From assembly GCF_001591505.1 (NCBI RefSeq), contig NZ_BCVA01000025.1:1-64000 (forward strand): 64,000 bases of DNA. Direction: 5' to 3'. The stretch is from Neobacillus niacini NBRC 15566. GTDB taxonomy: Bacteria > Bacillota > Bacilli > Bacillales > Cytobacillaceae. Of this stretch, positions 17,739-26,077 are shown piece by piece (position 1 is the stretch's first letter; each line of letters opens with the position of its first letter). The notes under the pieces are model-generated. The model made no database searches and was not told the DNA's origin. It was given only the letters and a program-made list of their open reading frames with translations. The translations under genes were made by a program, and so were the position numbers.

Positions 17739-18692
17739 ATGACTTTACCTGAAATTGCAAAGTTAGGGCATGTTGCACTCGTAACACCAGATCTAGAAAA
17801 ATCGCTTTGGTTTTTCCGTGATGTGATCGGTTTAGAAGTGACAGAGGAAGTAAACGGTACCTATTATTTACGGGCATGGGGCGATTTCGAACACCACTCC
17901 CTTTCCTTAACAGCGGGGGATAAAGGTTATGTCGATCATATTGGCTGGAGAACCAAACGTCCGGAAGATGTTGAAGGTTTTGCTCAGCTGCTTCATAAAG
18001 CTGGTACGGAAGTAAAATGGATTGAAGCGGGTGAAGAAACAGGTCAAGGACGGGCCATTCGTTTTAAACTGCCAAGTCAGCATTCATTTGAAATTTATTA
18101 TGATGTAGAAAAACCAAAAGCGGATGAAAAAAGCCGTTCAGTCCTGAAAAATCAAACATACAAGGCTTGGGCACGTGGCTGCTCTCCTAGAAGATTTGAC
18201 CATGTAAATATTGCTACTTCCATGGATGTTCAAGAAATCCTTGATTACTTGGGTACACAATTAGGCTTTAAGCTGCGTGAATATGTTAGATACAACAATG
18301 AAAAAACTTTAGCCGGCTGGATGAGTGTAACGCCGCTCGTTCACGACATTGCTGTTATCTCAAGGCCGGAGGCAGAGACACCAAACCAGCTGCACCATAT
18401 ATCTTATTGGCTTGATAACGCACAAGACGTGCTGCGGGCAGCAGATATTTTAGCTGAAGAACGTATTAAGTTCATCGGTCCAGGTAAACATGGAGTTTCA
18501 CAAGCACTATACTTATATGTGCTTGATCCCGGAAGCGGCTGCCGTGTTGAACTGTTTACAAATGGTTATTTAATTTTTGAACCGGACTGGGAACCAGTTG
18601 AATGGACAGAGGAAGATCATTCCATTGCGAATACCTATTGGGGTGAAACCGTCAGTGATAAAGAAATAAACAAACCAACAATAGAGGCTTAA
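17739..18692 (+). CDS. Extradiol ring-cleavage dioxygenase (catechol 2,3-dioxygenase type) 2
   Basis: 317 residues, the same length as the enzyme at 12262, with most residues identical by eye. Iron ligands are conserved: His in RRFDHVNIA, His in NQLHHISYW and Glu in CRVELFTNGY. Differences cluster around residues 200-235 (NNEKTLAGW; SRPEAETP), near the active-site wall, so altered substrate preference is possible. It is 21 bases after the hydrolase and ends at a strong terminator, forming a two-gene unit. RBS GAGGGGGAAT precedes the ATG. The pair looks like a relatively recent duplication. Confidence 0.93.
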   Translation: MTLPEIAKLGHVALVTPDLEKSLWFFRDVIGLEVTEEVNGTYYLRAWGDFEHHSLSLTAGDKGYVDHIGWRTKRPEDVEGFAQLLHKAGTEVKWIEAGEETGQGRAIRFKLPSQHSFEIYYDVEKPKADEKSRSVLKNQTYKAWARGCSPRRFDHVNIATSMDVQEILDYLGTQLGFKLREYVRYNNEKTLAGWMSVTPLVHDIAVISRPEAETPNQLHHISYWLDNAQDVLRAADILAEERIKFIGPGKHGVSQALYLYVLDPGSGCRVELFTNGYLIFEPDWEPVEWTEEDHSIANTYWGETVSDKEINKPTIEA

Positions 18693-18700
18693 ATTAGAGA

Positions 18701-18735
18701 GCTGACTCAAATGCAATTGAGTCAGCTTTTTTCAA
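18701..18735 (+). terminator. Terminator after dioxygenase 2
   Basis: GCTGACTCAA (18701-18710) and TTGAGTCAGC (18717-18726) form a perfect 10-bp stem followed by six T. Confidence 0.9.
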
Positions 18736-18767
18736 AGACATTTTCTTAAAAAGTGAGGCTGATAGTG

Positions 18768-20267
18768 ATGAGTGAAAGCAAAATTTATGAAACAGATGTA
18801 GTTGTAGTTGGTGCAGGGAATGCAGCTATGTGCGCAGCAATCTCAGCTAAGGAAAATGGAGCGAATGTCTTGGTACTTGAAAAAGCACCAGAAGCTGAAA
18901 AGGGAGGAAACAGCACCTATACACATGGTTCCATTCGATTTGCTTACGATGGTATCGAGGATTTAAAGGAAATTATGCCAGATTTATCCCAAGAGGATAT
19001 AGAGACTTCTGATTTTGGCGTCTATTCTGAGGAAGAATTTTATGAAGACATGTGCCGGGTCACCAATTACCGTACAGACCCGGAATTAGCTTCGATTTTA
19101 ACAGGGAAAAGTTTTGAAACAATGAAATGGCTCACCGCCCATAAAGTCCGCTGGGTGCCTATATATGGTCGTCAAGCATTTAAGGTAGACGGTAAATTTA
19201 AGTTCTGGGGCGGAATGATTGTGGAATCGGTCGGCGGGGGTCCTGGATTAGTAGAAGCTTTGCATAAAGAAGCATCTTCATTAGGTGTTCAAATTCTATT
19301 CAATGCCATGGCAACGGAGTTGATCCATGATGACGAAGGCGTGCAGGGAGTGATTTTTAAGCATAATGGTAAAACAACAAAGGTATATGCTAAGTCCGTC
19401 ATTTTAGCCTCTGGAGGTTTTCACGCAAATCCTGAAATGCGGACGCGTTATTTAGGACCGAAATGGGACTTAGCCCATGCAAGAGGGAGCCGTTTTAATA
19501 CTGGAGAGGGAATACAAATGGCATTAAATATTGGCGCACTTGCTTGTGGTAATTGGTCGGGCTGTCATTCGGTCGGCGGCGACAGGTATCTTCCGGAATT
19601 TACAGAAGGCTTTCAAAAGCTAAGCTATCCTTTTGGAATTATGGTAAACGCAGAAGGAAAGCGCTTTGTGGATGAGGGTGCTGATTTCCGTAATTACACC
19701 TATGCAAAATATGGCAGGTTAATTCTTGAACAGCCGGGGCAATTTGCTTGGCAAATTTTCGATCAAAAAACAGCACGGCTTTTACGAGAAGAATACAAGG
19801 GCAGGCAAGTAACGAAAGTAAAAGCTAACACTTTAGAGGAATTAGCGGAAATACTTGAAGGTGTGGACGCTAAAGGCTTTTTACAAACGGTCAAAGAATA
19901 CAATGCGTCGATTCGGAAGGATATCCCGTTTAATCCAAATATCAAGGACGGAAGGTGTACAGAAGGATTAGAAGTACGCAAATCCAATTGGGCAAACACA
20001 TTGGAGGAAGGTCCGTTTGAAGCTTATGCGGTTACTTGCGGTATTACCTTTACCTTTGGAGGCTTGAAAATTAACCCAACGACAGAAGTTCAAGATGTGT
20101 TATCCAATTCTATTCCAGGTCTATATGCTGCAGGAGAGGTTGTAGGAGGTCTATTTTTCTTTAATTACCCTGGCGGTGCAGGTTTAATGGCTGGATCTGT
20201 TTTTGGAAAAATTGCAGGTGAAAATGCAGCGAAATTTATCAAAACGAAGGAAATTATTAATTCGTAA
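18768..20267 (+). CDS. FAD-dependent oxidoreductase of the fumarate reductase/KstD/TcuA family 1
   Basis: 499 residues. The N-terminal FAD-binding motif is DVVVVGAGNAAMCAAISA followed by LVLEKAP and EKGGNSTY. The C-terminal FAD block is GLYAAGEVVGGLFFFNYPGGAG. The fold is shared by tricarballylate dehydrogenase (TcuA), urocanate reductase, 3-ketosteroid dehydrogenase and ring desaturases. They remove or add hydrogen across a C-C bond beside a carbonyl or carboxylate. No haem-binding or flavocytochrome extension is present, so it is cytosolic. ATG 18768 is preferred over the upstream GTG because GTGAGGCTGAT is the ribosome site. Two paralogues lie at 23426 and 26078. Confidence 0.82.
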   Translation: MSESKIYETDVVVVGAGNAAMCAAISAKENGANVLVLEKAPEAEKGGNSTYTHGSIRFAYDGIEDLKEIMPDLSQEDIETSDFGVYSEEEFYEDMCRVTNYRTDPELASILTGKSFETMKWLTAHKVRWVPIYGRQAFKVDGKFKFWGGMIVESVGGGPGLVEALHKEASSLGVQILFNAMATELIHDDEGVQGVIFKHNGKTTKVYAKSVILASGGFHANPEMRTRYLGPKWDLAHARGSRFNTGEGIQMALNIGALACGNWSGCHSVGGDRYLPEFTEGFQKLSYPFGIMVNAEGKRFVDEGADFRNYTYAKYGRLILEQPGQFAWQIFDQKTARLLREEYKGRQVTKVKANTLEELAEILEGVDAKGFLQTVKEYNASIRKDIPFNPNIKDGRCTEGLEVRKSNWANTLEEGPFEAYAVTCGITFTFGGLKINPTTEVQDVLSNSIPGLYAAGEVVGGLFFFNYPGGAGLMAGSVFGKIAGENAAKFIKTKEIINS

Positions 20268-20357
20268 AAAATCTGTACTATTTATTAGTCTTGTGGACAA
20301 AACTTCAAATTTATAACTCAAAAACTAATAAAAATTATCTAAAAATGTTTAAAAGTT

Positions 20358-20410
20358 GAAAGGTTTTTACCCTTTAAAATGATTTTGTAATTTTCTAAAA
20401 TTTAAGTAAG
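20358..20410 (+). promoter_or_regulatory. Shared catabolic promoter element, copy B
   Basis: TTACCCTTT (20367-20375) and TAAAAT (20396-20401) have the same 29-base offset as copies A, C and D, followed by TTAAGTAAG. GGTTTTTAC just upstream also matches copy D. Confidence 0.68.
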
Positions 20411-20455
20411 AACTTAAACGAATAAGTGAAATTAAGTTGAAAAGGAGAATTTACA

Positions 20456-21652
20456 ATGACAAAAGTTGCCTTTAGTGACACCTATCTTGTAGATAAAGCA
20501 AAAGCGCTCGTTCCGAAGCTAAGAGATAGAGCAAAAGAGACGGAAGAAATACGACGGATTCCAGAAGCAACGATGAATGACTTAAAGGAAGCAGGACTTT
20601 TCAAGTTACTTCGCCCAAGAATATATGGCGGCTATCAAACGAGCATGAGAACCTATTCTGATTGTATTGTTGAAATCTCCCGCGGCTGTGCTTCGACAGG
20701 CTGGATTTTATCACTATGTGCGATTCGAGAACTTATGGTAGCGGAATCATTCACAGAAAAAACGCACCAAGAAATCTTCGGAGAAAATGAAGATAATGTC
20801 CTGTTTGCTGGAGTATATGAACCTAGAAAATGCATTGCTCGAAAAGTGGAAGGTGGCTATTTAATCGAAGAAGGTTTCTGGATGTTCTGCTCAGGATCGC
20901 TTCATGCCACTTGGGGATACTTCGGAATGGCGATCAGGGATGATGAAGGGAACCTAGTAGATCAAGCTTTGATGACACTTCCTTTTGAAGAAGTAGAGAT
21001 TATGGATGACTGGCACGTCATGGGATTAAAAGGCACAGGCAGTAACAGTGTCAAAATGACCAACGTTTTTATTCCGGAACACCGAGTGGTTTCTTTTGCA
21101 GAAGTGTTAAACGGACAATTTAAATCAGATCATTTACGCGATATCCCACTTTACAATACAGCACTTTTTCCAGCCTTAGCATTGTCATTGGCATTACCAG
21201 GCTTAGGATTGGTTAAGGCAGCGTTAGAATTTTTCCAGCAAGTACTGCCTAATCGAAAAGCTGCTCATATTGGGGTAGAAAATTTAATTGATTCACCGAC
21301 TCTCCATGCATTACTTTCGGACGCTGCTTTGAAAATTGATACCGCTTCCATGCATTATTACCGTGTGGCGGATGAGCTAGATGCATGGGCTGGCAGCGGT
21401 ACATTCATGGATAAGCCAGCACGAGTGAAGGCATTAGCAGATATCGGTTATGCCAATCAAGTAAGCAAGGAAGCACTCGATATTTTAATTCTAGCCAGCG
21501 GTTCTGGTTATGTATATGAAGGTCACCCGCTGCAAAGAATTTTCTGTGATTTTTGGACGCTCTATTCACACAGAACGATTTCACCGTTAATCACCAAAGA
21601 AAATTATGGCCGAGTTTTAGCAGGCTTAGAATCAAATGCACTAAGATATTAG
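20456..21652 (+). CDS. Flavin-dependent hydroxylase, oxygenase component (acyl-CoA dehydrogenase fold, HsaA-like) 2
   Basis: 398 residues, closely related to the hydroxylase at 11004. Matching blocks are RIPEATMNDLKEAGLFKLLRP in outline, RGCASTGWILSL, CSGSLHATWGYFG, DDWHVMGLKGTGSNS and the C-terminal ASGSGYVYEGHPLQRIF. It probably uses reduced flavin from the reductase at 13258, since no second reductase is nearby. It is the first gene after promoter copy B and is followed by a FAD-synthetase-like gene. RBS AAAGGAGAA precedes the ATG by 6 bases. The substrate is probably a phenol related to that of copy 1 but not identical. Confidence 0.84.
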   Translation: MTKVAFSDTYLVDKAKALVPKLRDRAKETEEIRRIPEATMNDLKEAGLFKLLRPRIYGGYQTSMRTYSDCIVEISRGCASTGWILSLCAIRELMVAESFTEKTHQEIFGENEDNVLFAGVYEPRKCIARKVEGGYLIEEGFWMFCSGSLHATWGYFGMAIRDDEGNLVDQALMTLPFEEVEIMDDWHVMGLKGTGSNSVKMTNVFIPEHRVVSFAEVLNGQFKSDHLRDIPLYNTALFPALALSLALPGLGLVKAALEFFQQVLPNRKAAHIGVENLIDSPTLHALLSDAALKIDTASMHYYRVADELDAWAGSGTFMDKPARVKALADIGYANQVSKEALDILILASGSGYVYEGHPLQRIFCDFWTLYSHRTISPLITKENYGRVLAGLESNALRY

Positions 21653-21702
21653 GATACTCCTAATCTATCAAAAAATTCTTAATCAAGAAGAAAGGAGACT
21701 GT

Positions 21703-22539
21703 ATGGAAACGATTTATATTAACCATGATAATTTGGCAGATTGGCAGGGAAAAGCAAATGCATGTGTAATGGCCCTTGGTTTTTTTGATGGACTCCATTA
21801 CGGACATCGAGAAGTAATAAAAACGGCTTTACGGATAGCGAAAGAAAAGGGCGTGCACCTTGCTGTTATGAGTTTCTTTCCACATCCAAAGTCTGTCTTG
21901 TCCAATGGGGAAAAACAAGTTGATTATTTAATCCCGCTTTCTGTTAAGGAGAAAATTCTTCGGGGGCTTGGTGTTGATACGTTTTATATTGTTGAATTCA
22001 CTAAGGAATTTGCCGCTCTTTCACCTGAACAATATGTTAAAGATTATCTGGTTAATCTTGGGGTTATCCATGCAGTCGCCGGTTTTGATTTTACTTATGG
22101 TTCTAGGGGAATCGGAAATTTAGAGCGTTTGATGATTGATAGTGGTGGAATCATTGATGTGACAAAAGTGGAAAAAGTAGCATGCCGCGGTGAGAAAATA
22201 AGCTCTACCAGCATTCGTGAAAGATTAGCTACAGGCAATGTAGAGGAACTGCCAGATTTTCTTGGCTGCTGCTATGAAGTAGAAGGAATGTGGGATGGTC
22301 AAACATTCAAGCTGAATCCATACTATACACTTCCTGCCCCCGGAAAGTATGCGGTAAGCATTAATATCGGAAATTTATCAATACTTACAGAAGTGAATGT
22401 GGTAGAAAAATCTCTTAAACCTGTTACAGAGCTGCCGCTATATATGTTTGGGAGGCTATCGATTGTTTGGCATCAGCGTATTTCTGAGGAGGCTACCTTT
22501 TCTCGTCCTATTTTAAAAGTTGGAGGATTATCTCTATGA
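21703..22539 (+). CDS. FAD synthetase-like protein (RibF N-terminal domain, no riboflavin kinase motif)
   Basis: 278 residues. Residues 1-185 match the nucleotidyltransferase half of RibF: GFFDGLHYGHREVI (HxGH class), FFPHPKSVL, GFDFTYGSRGIGN and ISSTSIRERLATGNVEE. This half adenylates FMN to FAD. The usual riboflavin kinase domain, with its GxPTANL motif, is replaced by about 90 residues without that motif. The protein is therefore best called a pathway-linked FAD synthetase, perhaps feeding the many flavoproteins around it. Its stop overlaps the next start by 4 bases (ATGA), showing translational coupling. Confidence 0.78.
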   Translation: METIYINHDNLADWQGKANACVMALGFFDGLHYGHREVIKTALRIAKEKGVHLAVMSFFPHPKSVLSNGEKQVDYLIPLSVKEKILRGLGVDTFYIVEFTKEFAALSPEQYVKDYLVNLGVIHAVAGFDFTYGSRGIGNLERLMIDSGGIIDVTKVEKVACRGEKISSTSIRERLATGNVEELPDFLGCCYEVEGMWDGQTFKLNPYYTLPAPGKYAVSINIGNLSILTEVNVVEKSLKPVTELPLYMFGRLSIVWHQRISEEATFSRPILKVGGLSL

Positions 22540-23408
22540 ATAAATGTCAAGATTTTCAAAAACTGCTTCGTGAACCAGGTTCCTTTATTCTTCCTGGGGC
22601 CTATGATGCGATGTCAGCAAAGTTAATAGAAGAAACTGGCTTTAAGGCGATTTATGCTACGGGAGCTGGAATATCTAATGCACAGCTTGGCTGGGCTGAC
22701 GTGGGACTTACCTCTCTTAAGGAAGTGGTTGATATCGTTGCCAGAATGGCCGATGTTACCAATGTTCCGATCGTAGTAGATGGAGATACTGGGTTCGGAA
22801 ATGCTATCAATGTGATTCGGACGGTAAAAGAGTTTGAACGTGCGGGTGTCGCTGCCATTCAGATGGAGGATCAGGTATCACCAAAGAAATGCGGTCATTT
22901 TAACGGAAAAGATGTCATCTCGAAAGAAGAAATGGTAGGAAAAATTAAGGCTGCCTTAGATGCCAGAAAAGATGAAAATCTGGCAATAATGGCACGGACT
23001 GACGCAATTGCAACAAATGGCGTTGAAGACGCCATTGACAGGGCTTTTGCTTATTACGAAGCGGGTGCAGATATTATTTTTGTCGAAGCACCAAATACCT
23101 TTGAAGAATTACGGCAAATTACTAGTTCACTAAAAGGAATTCCACAGGTTATTAACTTAGTAGAGGGCGGCAAAACTCCACTCATTTCTTTAAAAGAAGC
23201 AGAAGAAATAGGTTTTAAAATCATGCTGTGTGCAAATACTGCACTTCGTTCCGCTATTAAAGGAATCACTGAATCTTTAAGAATTTTAAAAGAAGAAGGC
23301 TCTCAGGAAAATCTATTACCTTTAATTTGTACCTGGGAGCAAAGACAATCACTTTTCAAGCTAGATCAAATCAAAGAGTGGGAAAAGAAGTATTTATATA
23401 AAAATTAA
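22536..23408 (+). CDS. Isocitrate lyase/PEP mutase-family lyase
   Basis: 290 residues of the (methyl)isocitrate lyase/PEP mutase superfamily. Landmarks are PGAYDAMSAKLIEETGFKA in outline, VVDGDTGFGNAINV (metal-binding Asp), AAIQMEDQVSPKKCGHF with the active-site KKCGH loop, and MARTDAIATNG. The KKCGH motif points to a C-C lyase such as 2-methylisocitrate or 2,3-dimethylmalate lyase rather than a mutase. It is coupled to the FAD-synthetase-like gene and followed 17 bases later by a flavoprotein. In this setting it could cleave a branched hydroxy-diacid late in the pathway; that is inference. Confidence 0.85.
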   Translation: MNKCQDFQKLLREPGSFILPGAYDAMSAKLIEETGFKAIYATGAGISNAQLGWADVGLTSLKEVVDIVARMADVTNVPIVVDGDTGFGNAINVIRTVKEFERAGVAAIQMEDQVSPKKCGHFNGKDVISKEEMVGKIKAALDARKDENLAIMARTDAIATNGVEDAIDRAFAYYEAGADIIFVEAPNTFEELRQITSSLKGIPQVINLVEGGKTPLISLKEAEEIGFKIMLCANTALRSAIKGITESLRILKEEGSQENLLPLICTWEQRQSLFKLDQIKEWEKKYLYKN

Positions 23409-23425
23409 TCTAGGAGGTTACGAAA

Positions 23426-24847
23426 GTGGAGAGAGAATTGGATTATGACATTGTAGTAATTGGCTGTGGAGTGGCAGGAACAGCAGCAGCTTTGTCCGCT
23501 GCGGAAAGTGCCAAGAAGGAAGGAAGAAATTTACGAATTGCAATCTTAGAACGCACAGATTACGATCATCGGGGCGGAAATTCCAGATGGACAGCTTCTT
23601 ACATGCGAATGAAGAATATTGATGAAATCGCAGACAACTTTGTAGAAGATATGATGGCATTCTCAGATGATTTCTCCGATAGGGAGTACATAGAAACTCT
23701 CGCAGAAAACGCTGGAAGTACGCTGCGCTGGGTCGAGGAAAAAGGGGTAGATTTCGATTACCTGCCAACGATGTTTTTAACTTCTTCAAAACCGCGCCTT
23801 CTCCCAGTTGGCGGCGGCCGGGCAATCATTGATACATTATCGCGCCGTGCAGGCGGACTTGGTGTCGAGATTATTTATGAAGCGACTGCTTGGAAATTAC
23901 TCCTTGATGATGAAGGTGCGATAAATGGACTCATGGTTCGTGTTAAGGGTGGTAATTCTCTTCAGCTGAAAGTCGGCGCTGTTGTTCTTGCAGCTGGCGG
24001 ATTCCAAGGAAATCAAGAGATGATGGCACAGTATGTTGGCAGAGATGCACATAAAATCCGCACTGTTGCCGAAGGCGGCCTTTACAACAAAGGGGAAGGT
24101 ATTCGGATGGCAATGGCAATTGGCGCTAAAGGAGCCGGCCAGTTCGACGCCTTTCATGCAGAACCAGTTGACCCTAGAAGTAAGCGGGAAGAAGCAGCCG
24201 TTATGACCTATCCTTACGCAATTTTGGTTGATAAAAATGGCAACCGTTTTGTTGATGAAGGTATTTCCACAGTAGACGAGCAATATGAAGCGGTAGCCCG
24301 CAAAATATTCTACGACCTCCCTGACCATATCGCCTATATGATCAGTGATCAAAAAATGTACGACATTCCGAATTATGAACGAGCAATCGAAACAGATAAA
24401 CCGGCGATTGAGGCCGATACACTTGAGGAATTAGCTGTGAAAATTGGGGTGCATGCAGATCAGTTGACTGCAACGGTAATAGCATTCAATGCAGCTGTAC
24501 AGCCAGGTGAATTCCATTGGGATAAGAAGGACGGAAAGCAGGCTGTTGGAATTAATCCGGCTAAATCAAATTGGGCGATTACAATCGATAAGGCGCCATA
24601 TATTGCCTACCCTATTGTCTGCTCCAATGTTTTCACGAATGGAGGCATAGCTTCTGATACAAATGGAAGGGTTTTATCGCAGGATGAAGATGTAATTCCA
24701 GGATTGTACGTAGCAGGTGAGACAGCTGGTCTTTATTATGGCAAATATCCTGGCGGAACATCTGTGCTTCGCGGCCTTGTATTTGGTAAACGTGCTGGTG
24801 AGCATGCAGCGTCTTACGTCAGCGATTTAAAAAAACTTGGGGTGTAA
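23426..24847 (+). CDS. FAD-dependent oxidoreductase of the fumarate reductase/KstD/TcuA family 2
   Basis: 473 residues. FAD motif DIVVIGCGVAGTAAALSA at the N-terminus, then RGGNSRWT; C-terminal GLYVAGETAGLYYGKYPGG. It belongs to the same family as the proteins at 18768 and 26078 but is clearly diverged from both, so the three probably act on different bonds or substrates. The start is GTG with TAGGAGGTTACGAAA upstream. It sits 17 bases after the lyase gene and 17 before an SDR gene, within the long operon that runs to 27454. Electrons could be passed to the ETF encoded at 28949-30736. Confidence 0.82.
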   Translation: MERELDYDIVVIGCGVAGTAAALSAAESAKKEGRNLRIAILERTDYDHRGGNSRWTASYMRMKNIDEIADNFVEDMMAFSDDFSDREYIETLAENAGSTLRWVEEKGVDFDYLPTMFLTSSKPRLLPVGGGRAIIDTLSRRAGGLGVEIIYEATAWKLLLDDEGAINGLMVRVKGGNSLQLKVGAVVLAAGGFQGNQEMMAQYVGRDAHKIRTVAEGGLYNKGEGIRMAMAIGAKGAGQFDAFHAEPVDPRSKREEAAVMTYPYAILVDKNGNRFVDEGISTVDEQYEAVARKIFYDLPDHIAYMISDQKMYDIPNYERAIETDKPAIEADTLEELAVKIGVHADQLTATVIAFNAAVQPGEFHWDKKDGKQAVGINPAKSNWAITIDKAPYIAYPIVCSNVFTNGGIASDTNGRVLSQDEDVIPGLYVAGETAGLYYGKYPGGTSVLRGLVFGKRAGEHAASYVSDLKKLGV

Positions 24848-24864
24848 AGAAGGGGTGTTGACCT

Positions 24865-25593
24865 TTGGAATTAAAAAATAAAGTTGCATTTGTAACTGGC
24901 GGCGGCAGAGGAATTGGCAGGGAAACCTGCTTGCTTTTAGCAAAGCAGGGGGCAAAAGTAGCTGTATTTTCTCGCAGTCTAGCAGAAATTTCGGAAACGG
25001 CTGCTTATATTAGGGAGGAATTAGCTGGCGAAGCAATCGCTCTTGCTGGTGATGTACGCTCTGATGAAGATGTGAACAAAGCAATTCAGGAAACGGTAGA
25101 AAAACTCGGTAGTATTGATATTTTAATTAATAATGCTGGTGTCATGCTGCTAAAACCATTCGATGAAACGAGTGTTGAAGAGTGGGACTTTGTCCAAGAA
25201 ATCAATACCCGCGGTGTGTTTTTATGTGCGAATGCAGTAGTACCGCAAATGAAAGAGAAAAGAAATGGTGTCATTATCAATGTATCATCGATTTGGGGAA
25301 CAAAAGGCGGTCCGGACAGAAGTGCCTATATTACCTCTAAATGGGCAGTAATTGGGTTTACCAAAGCATTGGGTGAAGAGTTAAAACCATTTAATGTAAG
25401 GGTAAATGCCGTCTGTCCAGGCCCAGTTGACACAAAGATGATGGAAGATATTGCTCCGGATGTTAACAAAGATAATTGGCTGCAACCAATTGACATGGCA
25501 AACGTAATTGTTGACATGTGTCTGCCAAAAATGAAAGCCGTATCCGCGACAGTAATTGAAGCATTTGGGAATGGAAGACCAGTAAATTTATAA
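24865..25593 (+). CDS. Short-chain dehydrogenase/reductase 1
   Basis: 242 residues, the classical SDR length. The cofactor motif TGGGRGIG is near residue 11, NNAG near 88, the catalytic Ser in INVSS and the catalytic pair Tyr-x3-Lys in AYITSKWA. PGPVDTKM follows. These enzymes interconvert alcohols and ketones with NAD(P). The start is TTG, with AAGGGGTG 7 bases upstream. It is part of the 20456-27454 operon, between two flavoproteins, where it could oxidise a ring hydroxyl to a ketone before dehydrogenation. Confidence 0.9.
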   Translation: MELKNKVAFVTGGGRGIGRETCLLLAKQGAKVAVFSRSLAEISETAAYIREELAGEAIALAGDVRSDEDVNKAIQETVEKLGSIDILINNAGVMLLKPFDETSVEEWDFVQEINTRGVFLCANAVVPQMKEKRNGVIINVSSIWGTKGGPDRSAYITSKWAVIGFTKALGEELKPFNVRVNAVCPGPVDTKMMEDIAPDVNKDNWLQPIDMANVIVDMCLPKMKAVSATVIEAFGNGRPVNL

Positions 25594-25624
25594 ACTAATT
25601 TGTTGATAGAAAAGGGGAAAGAAA

Positions 25625-26071
25625 ATGGAAAACATTACAACAGCAATCGAATCAAAAAATATCAGTCTAGCACTAGCAAATAAAATGCTTGAAGCAGCCT
25701 TAGCAAAGGGACAAGAGTTAGGTATCCCGTTTAGTATTGCGATTGTCGATAAACCAGGAAATTTAAAAGCATTTAATGCGATGGATGGTGCGCCAATTTT
25801 AAGCCTTGAAATCGCTCAAAATAAGGCGTTTTCTGCTGCCGCTTATAACCGGGCAACACATGAATGGTATGACAGATTAAAGGATGATCCACCGTTACTT
25901 CATGGTATTGTTCACACACCTCGATTAGTCATTTTTGGCGGAGGGTATCCAATTAAAATTAATAGTGAACTTATTGGTGGAATTGGTGTTAGCGGCGGTC
26001 ATTATTCTCATGACATGCAGGTATGCGAAGCAGCCCTAGAAGTGTTAAAAGCCTTTGAATCTGAGGAGTGA
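25625..26071 (+). CDS. GlcG/HbpS-like (DUF336) protein
   Basis: 148 residues. The family pattern is visible: SLALANKMLEAALAKGQELG, then FSIAIVDKPGNLKAFNAMDGA, IAQNKAFSAAAYNR and GGIGVSGG in outline. Proteins of this family include GlcG of glycolate operons and the haem-binding HbpS. Many are encoded beside catabolic oxidoreductases, but their biochemical role is poorly known. It is 32 bases after the SDR and 7 bases before flavoprotein 3, with RBS AAAGGGGAAAG. I assign no specific function. Confidence 0.8.
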   Translation: MENITTAIESKNISLALANKMLEAALAKGQELGIPFSIAIVDKPGNLKAFNAMDGAPILSLEIAQNKAFSAAAYNRATHEWYDRLKDDPPLLHGIVHTPRLVIFGGGYPIKINSELIGGIGVSGGHYSHDMQVCEAALEVLKAFESEE

Positions 26072-26077
26072 TAAGGA

